Positions 53,946-63,704 of a stretch of DNA of 64,000 bases are shown piece after piece. Position numbers and translations under genes: made by a program. The DNA is taken from contig JAOPGA020000078.1 of assembly GCA_026419775.2 (NCBI GenBank), forward strand, positions 99,063 to 163,062, read 5' to 3'. The stretch comes from Acrasis kona. Lineage: Eukaryota; Heterolobosea; Eutetramitea; Acrasida; Acrasidae. Position 1 is the first letter of the stretch. Each line of letters opens with the position of its first letter. A model generated the notes under the pieces. It had not been told where the DNA came from and did no database searches. It was given only the letters and a program-made list of their open reading frames with translations.

Positions 53946-54326
53946 TTATAAAACACAAAGAGTCGAACATACTAGTTTGATAGTGTCGTTGTACACGTTA
54001 CATTCATCGAACGCAATTCCAATCTTAAACTTGTCTTGGGTGCAGGTGCGAATTTCTTGAGCAACCATTCTAATGAGCTGATTGTCGCTGTATTTACAAA
54101 AGTCACCGAAATCATTCTGGCATTGATACATGAGCTGCAGATAGTACTCGGATCTTCCGTTGAGCTGATCGAAAAAGAACATGCCGGGCGTCATATTTGG
54201 ATACTTCTTCAGTAGACACAAAAGTGCTGCAAGTTTCGAAAAAAGGAAGAATTGTATGACCTTCGCTCCAATTTTCTCCTTTTTATCGCTCAATTGAATT
54301 CCATTCGTATAGTCGATGGGCGTCAA
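53946..54326 (-). CDS. Partial Crinkler-like NTPase fragment
   Basis: The frame is open for about 127 codons but has no ATG at its 5' end (the first codon is TTG just after a CAACAG splice-acceptor-like site). It is therefore an internal exon or a remnant. The order KVIQFFLFSKLAALLCLLKK, then YPNMTPGMFFFDQL, then KIGIAFDECNVY resembles the P-loop ATPase region of Crinkler-type proteins. In those proteins a leucine-rich helix, a PDxTPxQ motif and a hydrophobic-DE Walker B follow each other. That identification is tentative. A 98-bp part (53989-54086) is repeated at 62718-62815. Nothing indicates that a complete gene exists here. Confidence 0.4.
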   Translation of the reverse strand: MTPIDYTNGIQLSDKKEKIGAKVIQFFLFSKLAALLCLLKKYPNMTPGMFFFDQLNGRSEYYLQLMYQCQNDFGDFCKYSDNQLIRMVAQEIRTCTQDKFKIGIAFDECNVYNDTIKLVCSTLCVL

Positions 54327-54719
54327 CGCTACTTCCTTTCACTGTTGTAATTTCGTTTGTCCAGAATTATTTCGTTTGTCCAGAATTGTTTTAAACAACT
54401 AGAATTATAGTTAAACAACATTAATCAGAACATATTAAATTTAATATTGCAACTACAATCAGAGCAATAGACCTTGATTATCATATTTGTTTAGAACTTT
54501 TTAAATCCTGGTTGCCCCTCTCCCTCAATACTTTTAGAATGGTTTCCATGTTATAATTCGAAGTGTTACGAAGTAACACGAAGCGTTTTTACAACAAAGT
54601 TGAATAAACACTGCAGTATTTTTCAAATCTCCTATTTCCATTTTGCGTTGATTGGTAAGTGGAAAGAACAGAAGAGCACAGTCGAGAATGTAGTAGCCGA
54701 CAACACAACACACAATAAA
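54327..54719. other. Intergenic stretch with small repeats
   Basis: The stretch holds a two-copy 19-bp tandem repeat (TTTCGTTTGTCCAGAATT at 54351-54368 and 54370-54387). It also holds a perfect hairpin, GTGTTAC-GAA-GTAACAC, at 54563-54579. A short ATG-initiated frame on the minus strand near 54550 could be a remnant of the Crinkler-like gene. No complete gene is visible. Confidence 0.5.
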
Positions 54720-55201
54720 ATGGTTTCAAGACTACCACTGCGCACAACACGTCAAGCCCGTATGCCCGTTACCGAGAATATTGAACAGCCTCCATACGTT
54801 TATGTAGAGCTTCCATCATCGTACGAAGAGCCTAAAGACTTTGAGAATGTCAAAAACAAAAACAACAAAATCGAGTCCCCTGGAAGAGTTGAGAAACGTC
54901 CTGATAGCATCATTTCAACGCAGGAGGGGACACGCTCAGACAAGAGGGAGGTCACTTTAATTCGCAACAGCAACAACAACAGGGATCAGGACACAACAAT
55001 CGATCCACAAAGAGAAGCGTGGACAAACTGCGTGATGGATTGCTGAATCAACAGAATGGGTGCTCGCTGTTAATGTGCGTGAGCAAGTTGCGATCGGGTT
55101 GCATCTTTCAATTTGACAAGGAGAACTCGAACGTAGCAGGAGACGAATGGTTGCCAGCCATACTAGGTGCCTATGACACTGTATTATTATCGAGTGTTTA
55201 A
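54720..55201 (+). CDS. Unknown protein with Gln tract, one frameshift
   Basis: The frame opens at ATG 54720 (MVSRLPLRTTRQARMP). It is basic then acidic, and continues after a break into a second frame with six Gln, then KRSVDKLRDGLLNQQN, ending at 55201. Adding one G to the run at 54926-54929 joins the two halves into about 160 aa. I do not recognise it. No membrane segment or signal peptide is visible. It could be a real lineage-specific gene or a decaying one; the two halves have similar composition, which favours one gene. Confidence 0.45.
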
Positions 55202-55476
55202 CAAACAATGAACTGTTTGAGAGTTCGTTACTTTGGTAGAATGAATGTGTCCAATGCTGTACGTAGGTTTAATATCCACCTGCAAAATTATTATAAGTAT
55301 TGGGCAAGTAAATATTTAATAAAAGGTCGATTGTGTGGTCACAATGTCAATAGAGAGCAACAACACCATTGAATCAGACAGCAACAAGATTAACTTTGGA
55401 AGTCAACTGCACATTCCGGTGGTTAAAAGGAACTCTTGTTCTTACTTGAATTTTCTAAACCGAAAAAAAACACAAC

Positions 55477-56540
55477 ATGAGCTCACCAGGAGAAGTACAA
55501 GCACTGATTGAACAGTATAAAAAACAAATAGAAGAACTAACAATGACACAGCACCTGATGTCACAAGCACAAAACATACCAAACCAACAACAGCCGCTTG
55601 ACCCACAGCCAAGTAATTGAATTCACATACTATAGTTTTTAACTATTATTTAGATGCTGCAACACAGAACACAAATCCTGCGCAGCCACGTAATACTTCA
55701 CTCATATATATATGGTTTTAACTATCTCATAGGTGATGCAGCATTAACTCAATCGCCCAATATACTCGAACCATCAAGTTCAGTTGGAACAACTCAACCA
55801 AAAAAGAATCGTGGTGGAAATAAGAGACCAGTGAGTGGAGGCGGTTATCCTAATAAGAGGAGGAAAACAGAGTGTAGGTTTGTTTCTAAAGAAGAAGCAC
55901 AGAGCGCTGTTGTTTTGAAATCAGTACAGGTAAAATGCAGACTTGCACAAACATTGACACTCGTAGAGGAAACAATGGCTAACAAAACTTGTAGACGACA
56001 CACTCGATAGGCTCAAGTTTAAATTAAGTACTGAGGATGACCACAACAAACTACACGACGCTTTGATGAAGGAAGTGCTTGGAGAGGTTCGGAAGAAAAT
56101 TGAAGAAGTTGTGTCGGCCCTTCACACTGCATCAGACAACTCCAGCAAGATTGTTGAATGCACACTACAAATGGTTTGGCTTCATTATATACTTACATTT
56201 GAACTAACGTGACATAGGCGATAGTTAAAATTAGGGCAAGGAAGTCGGATTACCTAAACAAAAGTAGAATCTACACACATCCGCTGAGAGTTAAAAAAGC
56301 GCACCAAAGCAGTGTGATGTGTAAAAACCAAAGGAATCCTCAAGGAAAAGGGATAGGGTCAGTTACTGTTAACAACTTCAAGGATCACTATGCCAATGAA
56401 CCTCAAGAAGTTCTTGATGTTTTGGACGAGTGGTTAGTTGAATGTCAAACTTTCTATCTGGATCGGAAAGATTTTGTGATTTGGCTCGAAGATCAAAAGG
56501 CACGAATGTATCTGAATCTGAAGCAGAATTGGAATAAATG
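55477..56540 (+). CDS. Unknown nuclear-type protein, four exons
   Basis: Exons 55477-55612, 55654-55688, 55732-56173 and 56218 to about 56535 can be joined through GT-AG introns of 41-44 nt. An N-terminal coiled coil (VQALIEQYKKQIEELTMT) is followed by a Gln/Pro/Asn-rich part, a basic NKRPVSGGGYPNKRRK nuclear-localisation type stretch and a helical C-terminal half. One A must be removed at 55984-55987 to pass from ETMANK into LVDDTLDRL. The C-terminal end needs one G fewer near 56530 to give a TGA followed directly by AATAAA, as is usual here. Family unknown. Confidence 0.5.
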
Positions 56541-57466
56541 TATTTCTAAAAATATTTTTTTTAATTTTGCTCTGAATTGTTTGGTTGATGGTGGTTACGC
56601 TCTAGCGGTTGTTAACGGTGGATTTTGGTTATATTACCGTATCTTATCCGATCAAAACAGATTTGCAAAGAGATCCCATCACCATCAGTCGACCCTAATA
56701 TTCAATTCCCTGGACATACTGCTAAATTAGAACATTCTTATCAAGAATCACTTAAAACAAGACCTCCTACCGTCAGTGACACCATAGTGTTCACTAGTCG
56801 TGAACTAGAGAATATGAAGAAGAGCGTTCAGGATCCATCTGAATATCAAGTACCGTGGGTCAGTACCAATGACGCACTGTGCGCCCATATGTGGAGGGTG
56901 GTTAGTAGAGCAAGAGGACTTGGCCGTGAAGAAAGCACGATCGTAATTCAGGCAAATAATTTACGAAAAAATGATTCCAACAAAAGGTGAGTATTAAGGC
57001 TTCATTTTTATTTTACAATGTGAAAGTTTTTGTCGGCAATATGGTGTACACTCCGTTTACCGATCCCATAACTGTTGGAGAACTCCTCTCTAGTCCACTA
57101 TCCCGCTCTGCTGCCATTGTCCGTCGCTCCATCAATTCTGTTACAGAAGAACGCATTCAAAACTGGATTGATTATGTTAGTGTGGTTCCGAGACCTCAAT
57201 CATTGGCATATGACAAGTCCTTTTATGGATCTAATATTATTGTGTCTTCTTTGGTTAGTTTTGATTTGTATGCTGTTAGTTTCGGAAGAAGTCCGTTCAA
57301 TGCTGGTGAGGTTCCGGCTCTATGGGAGGGTTTATTTAGAATGTATGCGTGCAAGAAGAAAGGAGATGTTGAAATTAGAATTTGTTTAGTACGTGAACAC
57401 ATGAACAAGTTATTGTCAGATCCAGAGTTGCACAAGTACAGAAATGTTGAAATACAAAATGTATAA
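56541..57466 (+). pseudogene. Decayed BAHD-type (HXXXD) acyltransferase
   Basis: The C-terminal two thirds of a BAHD acyltransferase can be followed through three frames: GGYALAV, FWLYYRI, then VSTNDALCAHMWRVVSRARG, and after an intron VGNMVYTPFTDPITVGELL up to FDLYAVSFGRSPF. The last matches the DFGWG-type motif region. The beginning is missing, and the catalytic HXXXD is gone: the sequence passes from YALAVV straight to NGGFW, about five residues short. The frame breaks at the A run 56654-56657 and at the T run just after the intron acceptor near 57039. Loss of the active site as well as the 5' part argues for a true pseudogene. Confidence 0.6.
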
Positions 57467-57545
57467 CATTATTAATCTATGTCTAATTAGGATTTGTAGT
57501 GAGTGGTGTCAATAAAGTCGAGGTTTAATTGAAAAATTAAGAACT

Positions 57546-57935
57546 TTATGTGTTTTTGCTACTAACGAGGGGTTCATTGTTTATGACTTCTTTATTGCTG
57601 AGAGGTTTTATGATCGTTCCTTCATTTTTAGTTTGATTACTGTTCTTTTCTCTTGTTAAAATGGTATGACTCTTCCTGTCAAGTTCACAACGCCTCATGT
57701 AATTTGATTTATATGATCTCTTGTTGCTGTTGTCCCTTAGCGATGTAATACTATCAAGTTGTGAACTGTTTCATTGACTCTACTTACTGTGATCTCAAAA
57801 ATGGAGGTAACGACTTTATGTTAGTTACAGTGCAATATATTAACTTACCTGATAATGTATATTATGCGATTTGATCTCAGACTGGATCAATAAGAAGGAT
57901 TCAAACTCTTGTGCTGCCTGTTCTGTTTTGTCCAT
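57546..57935 (-). CDS. Probable small unknown gene
   Basis: An ATG at 57935 opens a 29-codon exon (MDKTEQAAQEFESFLLIQSE) that ends at a GTAAGT donor. A later frame of about 80 codons ends at 57546 with a Lys/Asn/Ser-rich tail (LDSITSLRDNSNKRSY at its start). The link between them is unclear. It needs either a middle exon plus an unusually short 22-nt intron, or a one-base correction near 57720. The gene is divergent from the F-box-like gene. I cannot name a family. Confidence 0.4.
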
Positions 57936-57990
57936 TGTAAATTAATAAAAAGCCCAAAAAAAAGTACATGTAAACGCAGACACACTACCA

Positions 57991-58834
57991 ATGTCACACA
58001 GTCTCGATGGTTTGACCTCAATTCCAGCAGAAATTGTTATGAATATTATCAAATACCTACCACCGCAAACATTTCTTCTTTTCACTCAATTAAAAAATAC
58101 AGTGGAAACGATCAAAGACAAACAAATCACACGCAAGATTTCTAGTCGATACTCGATAAATTATGGATATGAAAGCTTTGATATTTATCACGAGAAAATA
58201 ATGGATATTGCCAGTTTCAGTTTGAAAGTAGCAGAAAATATTACATCACAAGAGTTCGAACAAATGAAGTACAACAAGGGCGTTTCACGCCCATTATCTG
58301 TTCGGCTTCCACTATTTATCATCTACGTGAAACGTGAACCCTCAAAAGAATTCGAACCCAACAAAACACACGTTGGCAAATACCATCCGAGACAAGATGA
58401 AGAAGAGCATCTCCAATACAAGTCGGGAGAAACAGAAATGTGGGGAATAAGTGACGAGGAATGGAAGGAACTTGCAACAGTGTTGCACTGTATTTTGATA
58501 CTCAAGAAGGATGTGTGCAGTTTAGAGATAAACTATCCTTACGACGGAGAAGGATATTCTTATAATTTGTACTGTAGAATGCCTAATCGACAGGTATATT
58601 CTTTGCAATTAAATCTTCAGTCGAATGTTCGTCATTTCATCGACTATGGTGTATGAATAGTCCTACGACTCTCCATACACGTAGAACACTCTGCAACAAA
58701 GCAATGACTTGCTGAATTCCCTGAACGAGCAGCATGAATGCTTTTGGATTAGTAGCAAGAAATGCGGTAGATGTAGCAGTTATGGAAACACGAAAGCTCT
58801 TGTGAGGTTAGTCAGTGATCTCAAGGCCCTTTAG
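57991..58834 (+). CDS. F-box-like protein
   Basis: Exons 57991-58650 and 58685-58834, with a 34-nt intron, give 269 aa. The first 45 residues (LTSIPAEIVMNIIKYLPPQTFLLFTQL) match the F-box pattern, so it may bring a substrate to an SCF ubiquitin ligase. The rest has no recognised repeat; it includes a WGISDEEWKEL helix. The second exon, which extends the frame past an apparent stop, ends in SSKKCGRCSSYG, a small Cys cluster. The F-box call is from pattern only. Confidence 0.55.
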
Positions 58835-58964
58835 ACCATAACGAGGGTGGAAATAAATTCGTCTATTTTAAACAATAATTGTAAAAAAGCACATCCATTT
58901 TTTAAACAACCAAGTCAAACACAAATAATTATGTAGAAAGGATAAAAAACTTTGCAAAATATTT

Positions 58965-59679
58965 TTATTCTTGCTTCTTGAGGTATCTTATAAACCACTC
59001 TTGTAAAATCTCACTAACTTCTTCTAACTTGCCTCTCTCATCAAACAAGTGACCGGCACCTGGAATAGTAGTAAGGACTTTGTGAGGGCAAGTGATCATC
59101 TGTCTTGTTGCCTTCTCATTCAAATCTATAAATTGTTGATCGTTTTGGCCAACTACAAATATTGATGGGCATTCAACATTCTTTAAATACGTTGTGGCCA
59201 AGTCAGGACGACCACCGCGTAATGCCACGGTTGACACGAGATCTTGTAACTTTGAGGCGGCAATCATACAGGCACCGCCAGCCGTGCTAGTGCTCATTAA
59301 ACCTATTTTCAAGTCTTTAATGTAGGGTACACTCTCAATGCGATGTATTATCATTAATGATGTAATTATCCTCTCGGTTAATACGTTCATATCAAATCGA
59401 AGTTGCATCGATACGTTATCAAGACGCTCCTCTTCCAACGTCATGAGGTCTAAAAACACAGTGGCTAATCCATTTCTATTGAAAGTATCTGCGATAAATT
59501 TGTTACGTGGGGCGAACCTTCCACTAGCACTCGCATGGACAAAGACAACCAAACCAAAAGGTTCGTCTGTTAAATTGTGGCATATGGAGGTCACCTTGTA
59601 AAGTCAAACTTTCGGAGAGGGGTAGTTTCATGGGATAGTGCATGATCTTTATCTGCGCATGGTTGTTTTGATGTTGCAT
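58965..59679 (-). CDS. Alpha/beta hydrolase (dienelactone-hydrolase-like), one frameshift
   Basis: The start at ATG 59679 gives MQHQNNHAQIKIMHYPM and then LSESLTLQGDLHMP, the normal first strand of a small hydrolase family. The frame then has to drop one T at 59572-59574 to reach DEPFGLVVFVHASASGRFAPRNKFIA. Later motifs are GLMSTSTAGGACMIAA (nucleophile elbow), SRGGRPDLA-type LRGGRPDLA, IFVVGQNDQQFIDLN and PGAGHLFDE (catalytic Asp and His region). With the correction it is 237 aa, the usual length. The substrate is unknown; bacterial relatives are often fused to phosphoribosyltransferases. Confidence 0.78.
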
Positions 59680-59790
59680 AGTGTGAAGTGTTGTGTTTGT
59701 AAATAAGTTTATTTTTAGAAAACATCTTTTTTATCGTACACATCACGGTCTGTCATACACACAACATCAATAATTGGTCCTTAATATCAT

Positions 59791-60923
59791 TTATGAGAAC
59801 AAAGTCTCTACAAATAGTTCATCCGTCTGGGAGGCTACGCGAGACAACACGCTCAAGTATCTTTGAAGGTACACCAAACACAAATCATATTTAATGGCCT
59901 GCAAGTCTCTTCTCATCATGTCCTCCTTGGGATTTGTTACAAATTCAACCGAGTGATAAATGGAAACCAACATTGCTCTCTTGATTAACTTCTTTTCTCC
60001 TACGCTTAAAGGTATGTTTCTGGCGCTTTGATAAGTATCAAGAAACAATTTTGCATATTTTTCATCAATTTTGAATTCTTCACCAGTGCCACAGGAACAC
60101 CAAAAGTATAGTCCCAAAGCAACATCAATGACGCTTGGGCCCACAAAAGATAATTCCCAGTCTAATGCAGCCGATAATTCCCACCTGCTGCTGCCCTGTG
60201 ACCTCCTAAATAGAACGTTGTCGTAGTGGAAGTCATTATGTACTAAGCTACATCTCACATCCTCGTTGTAATTCTGATGGAAGAGACCATCCTTCTCATT
60301 CTGGGAAGAACACTGTGTGCAATCTTACTAATTCGGTTACTACGTGCTTTAATGCTTCGTTCTTGTTCATCTCTGACTGTAGCCTCTCGTCGGTAAAGTG
60401 TTGCTGTAGTAACCGCCGTTGAGATGCAACCACATCATCTCCTAATGATTTTTTCTACATCCACGCGACGGTCCTCTGGTACATTGATGCTATCGACGCT
60501 ACATGTGTGCAACTGCCCCAGAAAGTCTGCCACATTATATACAATATCTTCTCCCTCGCTGCGTTGTGCCTCAATTACACTAATGTGTTGACCCTCGCAT
60601 AGTTCAAACAAAACACATAAACCATAATTTGGCAAGTCTGCGAAAGTCCTTCCCTCATTCATTAGCACGATTCTTGGTATCACATTGGAAAGGCCCTGTG
60701 TTTCATGCATTCTTTTAATAATTGAATACTCAAACTTCAGCGCATCATGTGATTTGCCACTTTCAGGTGCATTGACCCTCATAATGTATTTACGACGATG
60801 GTCCTTTGAGTCAACATAGTAATTTTCGTTCGTCCAACCGTGTGTGCTTGTAATAGACTTTAGGGTGTTCACATCAACCACATTCCCAAACGAGTTTTGC
60901 ACAGCCGCCCTGAATTCGTCCAT
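59791..60923 (-). CDS. Aminoglycoside/choline-kinase-type (APH) protein, two frameshifts
   Basis: From ATG 60923 the N lobe has STHGWTNENYYV and YIMRVNAPESGK (Lys for ATP). The hinge FELCEGQHIS follows. The C lobe has CSLVHNDFHYDNVLF (catalytic HxDxxxxN) and AALDWELSFVGPSVIDVAL (metal-binding Asp). Two breaks separate them: one G fewer at 60441-60442 and one C fewer (G on the plus strand) at 60303-60305 restore a single frame of about 377 aa. The fold phosphorylates small molecules such as choline, homoserine or sugars; the substrate cannot be told. The intact catalytic motifs argue for sequence error rather than decay. Confidence 0.8.
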
Positions 60924-61045
60924 TTATTTGTCTGTTAACTGTGCGGATTTAATTGAAAGTGCCGACGGAGAAAGATGGTGGTTACAATAGGAGTTTCGGT
61001 ATTTTAACAACAGAAAATGTCAAAGAGAAACAAAATTAAAAATAA

Positions 61046-61900
61046 CTATTTATTTTTTTGAGCCTGTCTCTGTAGATAACGTTCTCTCGCAGCGTTAATG
61101 GCTTCACTTTTATCTTGTTTGGCAATTTTTGGTGGGGGAGCAATTGTCTCTTCTTTTACATCTTCGCCGTAGTTGTTGTTATCTGAACAATGTTGAATTT
61201 GCTTTTGAACGTCTTGTTGTTTTGGTAGTGTGTTATTCTTAGTAGCCGTTGCTGAAGGTGGTGGTGACCTGTGTCTTTTCTTCGGTGCAGCTTCTATTTG
61301 TGTGTGAGCCTTTGATGGGGCTTGTGTGGGTGTGTCGTCTGTTAAATTCGAAACGAGTTTGGTGTAAAAACCACTCATTCCTTTTTTCGTGACATGCTGC
61401 TGCTTTTCGAGCTCCTCTTTCTTCTTCTGGTCCTCCTCCCATTTTTTCCGCTCCTCGATCTTCTTCAGATACGAACTCGTTACAAACGATTCAGTGTCAC
61501 CATAAATTTCCTTCTCTTTTTCTATATTTTTAATTGCCTGACGATCCTTGTTTAATTCCCTCTCCCACTTCCGCTGTTCTGCAACTTTCTTTAAAGCATC
61601 AATGTACTTGGAGGATTGGGTCTGCTTTTTTTTCTCCTCTTTTCTCTGTTGATCTTTTTTAGCCTGTTCCTGCTTCATTTCGTCGTAAAAAGAATCAAAA
61701 TCGTAGACATTTGGATCTTCCTCTAGGTTTTTTTGCTGACTATCTCTTGCTTTCCTACTTTGTTCTTCCTGCTGCTTCAAAAGAAAGGCTTTTGGGTCGG
61801 ATACCTCTTGCTCTTCAACATCCTCTTCATTGAATACATTATTGATGTGTGGCTTCTTTTCTATGCTTTTCTGCTTCGATTGGACATTGAAACTGAACAT
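61046..61900 (-). CDS. NSRP1: Nuclear speckle splicing regulatory protein NSRP1-like
   Basis: This 284-aa intronless gene has the DUF2040 block of NSRP1/CCDC55. Within it are YDFDSFYDEM, SKYIDALKKVAEQRKWEREL, KEIYGDTESFVTSSYLKKI, ERKKWEEDQ and KGMSGFYTKLV. That block is a long charged helix. NSRP1 binds splicing factors in nuclear speckles and affects splice-site choice. The rest is low-complexity with Lys/Arg clusters, ending in a helical ARERYLQRQ segment. The gene reads cleanly without frame problems. Confidence 0.88.
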   Translation of the reverse strand: MFSFNVQSKQKSIEKKPHINNVFNEEDVEEQEVSDPKAFLLKQQEEQSRKARDSQQKNLEEDPNVYDFDSFYDEMKQEQAKKDQQRKEEKKKQTQSSKYIDALKKVAEQRKWERELNKDRQAIKNIEKEKEIYGDTESFVTSSYLKKIEERKKWEEDQKKKEELEKQQHVTKKGMSGFYTKLVSNLTDDTPTQAPSKAHTQIEAAPKKRHRSPPPSATATKNNTLPKQQDVQKQIQHCSDNNNYGEDVKEETIAPPPKIAKQDKSEAINAARERYLQRQAQKNK

Positions 61901-62175
61901 GATATTTTACTTCTGGTCATGATTATTGTAAAAAAAACTGGTTGAAGTATAGAGTCAACCGAGGCACATCAGAATTGGAGTGTCAGGGAGATTATATATA
62001 ACGTGTCAATATCCAGAGGATTTTCGAAGAAAGCTCAAAATACACTCACGGGGTAATTTTCAAAAATCTTTTTGTTCTGATTTTTGTCACCCATACAAAT
62101 TTGGTACAATATTACAAAAGGACAATAATTACAACAACATTTAATTTCATTGATAGTGTCCGTTTAATAATTGTT

Positions 62176-62331
62176 TCAGTCTTCAGCACTGTCCATGTCA
62201 TTGTTAGAGCTGTCATCATTAGAATCTTCATCGCTTGTCTCTACAACACTAGATTCATCATCTAAATCACTATCAGGATCACTGTTATCATAGTTTCCAC
62301 GGGGACACATTCTACTATGACGTATATCCAT
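62176..62331 (-). CDS. Small acidic ORF
   Basis: A 51-codon ATG-initiated frame begins MDIRHSRMCPRG and continues almost entirely as Ser, Asp, Glu and Asn. It could be the acidic last exon of a larger gene or a chance frame in low-complexity sequence. I find no family. Confidence 0.3.
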   Translation of the reverse strand: MDIRHSRMCPRGNYDNSDPDSDLDDESSVVETSDEDSNDDSSNNDMDSAED

Positions 62332-62717
62332 GACACTATGAACATTAGACCAAGATGACCATCTAGTTCTCTTTATTTATCGACAGTTGTTGGGCAACCT
62401 ATTGGTTGTAATTGTTGGTAGGGTTGCTTGAGACCTTAGAGACTCAAAATTATGTCCCCTTAGAATCAAAAAATAACTGCTGCTACACTTCAAGTAAGCC
62501 ATACTGAACCAAAATATAATATCAGATGTGGTTTCCCAGGGGACATAATTACCTTTTCAACGCAGCACACACAACAAGCCACTTTACAAAATATTGAAAA
62601 CGAAGCCAACAGAGTATACATGCAGCTGCTGTTCATCAGAGACCAAAAAAACGGTAACCAGAGCAAAGAAAAAGTTTACTGCGCCGGGAAAGAAATCGTT
62701 AAAACTTATTAACAATA
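62332..62717. other. Intergenic stretch with inverted repeat
   Basis: Apart from the inverted repeat at 62448-62550, which is listed separately, I see no feature here. Confidence 0.5.
62448..62550. repeat. 13-bp perfect inverted repeat
   Basis: AATTATGTCCCCT at 62448-62460 is the exact reverse complement of AGGGGACATAATT at 62538-62550, with 77 bp between. The 103-bp unit could be a tiny inverted-repeat element or the stem of a long hairpin. I see no flanking target duplication. Confidence 0.7.
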
Positions 62718-62815
62718 GACAATTAGCTCATTAGAATGGTTGCTCAAGAAATTCGCACCTGCACTCAAGACAAGTTTAAGATTGGAATTGCGTTCGATGA
62801 ATGTAACGTGTACAA
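62718..62815 (+). repeat. Second copy of the Crinkler-like gene fragment
   Basis: These 98 bp match 53989-54086 (which lies in the minus-strand gene) with only two substitutions that I count. Read on the plus strand it encodes MVAQEIRTCTQDKFKIGIAFDE and a few more residues before homology ends sharply. The copy is a fragment, not a gene. Confidence 0.85.
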
Positions 62816-63001
62816 TGTCTTAAATCGATCTACGCGCTCATAAGAAATTTTATTTCTTCTTTTTGCTTTACCCTTCCCTCTGCCAAAGTTAGTTTTTGAA
62901 AGTTTTTTAATTGTACTTCCATAATCAACTCTTGTCTCCTCCTCGTCCATCTCGTCAAGCACATCAAGTGCAAGAAGAGTAAGTATTTTGTGCCTGTCCA
63001 T
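62816..63001 (-). pseudogene. Gene start truncated at the duplicated fragment
   Basis: A frame starting at ATG 63001 (MDRHKILTLLALDVLDEMDEEE) is basic after residue 40. It runs into the inverted copy of the Crinkler-like fragment, where it stops at 62765. The native 3' part is absent. The N terminus loosely resembles the lead of some DDE transposases, but this is too short to call. Confidence 0.4.
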
Positions 63002-63163
63002 TGTTCTTGACTTGAAGTATTGTTTGAAGTTGAGTAAAGGAATTGTTACAAATCAAACAAAGAAAGGAAGCGCAACAGGAACCTCGGAATGTGATACATT
63101 TCGTATTCCGTTAGGAATAGTTTAGCATAAAAAGAAGCAATTATAATTGATTAAAACAACAGA

Positions 63164-63704
63164 ATGTCAGACACCGAAGTTGCAACAGAGACTAGACAGT
63201 CTCACGATCAAAATAAAGCACAAACTGACACCAATGATGATAATACCCATCCTAGTCAAGAAAATCAAGAAAGCACAGAGCCACGTAGGTCAGAAAGAAA
63301 AAGGGTTCCTTCTAGAAGTAAAGATGTAGAAGATGACAAATCTTGTAAAAGAAAACAAAAAGAAGTTGAGAGCAATTCAGATCACACAGATGAGGATAGC
63401 AACAGCAATTCTGATTTATCCGATAGTGGAGATGACCCCAAAGCAAAGACACAGAAGCCATCAACATTTATGGCGTGAAACATTAATGGACGAGTATGGA
63501 CCGGTGATTTTCACATCAGGCCGCAGTCATGAGGAGAGCATGTACATTCCATTCCAGGACTTTAAAGAAATCCAACTTGTGTACTTCAACAACAAAGCCA
63601 ATTACCGCGAGAAACCTGTTGTTGCGTACATCTGCATTACTCCAGAGAGTATGATGGAGGCCATTCAGACTCGCAAGTTGAACAAAAGCCACCTATTTTG
63701 GTGA
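63164..63704 (+). CDS. Unknown charged nuclear-type protein, one frameshift
   Basis: From ATG 63164 a hydrophilic N-terminal half (RRSERKRVPSRSK, then a Ser/Asp/Asn run) is followed in a second frame by DEYGPVIFTSGRSHEES and FKEIQLVYFNNKANYREKP. One T fewer at 63467-63469 joins both halves into about 180 aa. The end at 63704 coincides with a GTGAG donor-like site (TTTTGGTGAGAG), so the gene may continue. I do not recognise the family; the structured C-terminal half may be a PIN- or nuclease-independent beta fold. Confidence 0.45.

Noticed and set aside
54563-54579. GTGTTAC-GAA-GTAACAC hairpin as a terminator or operator
   Set aside because: It is a short perfect stem in a gene-poor AT-rich stretch of a eukaryotic genome, with no T run or partner to support a role.
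62733-62840. An independent small gene encoding MVAQEIRT
   Set aside because: It is a 98-bp copy of part of the minus-strand gene near 54 kb and has no start or end context of its own.
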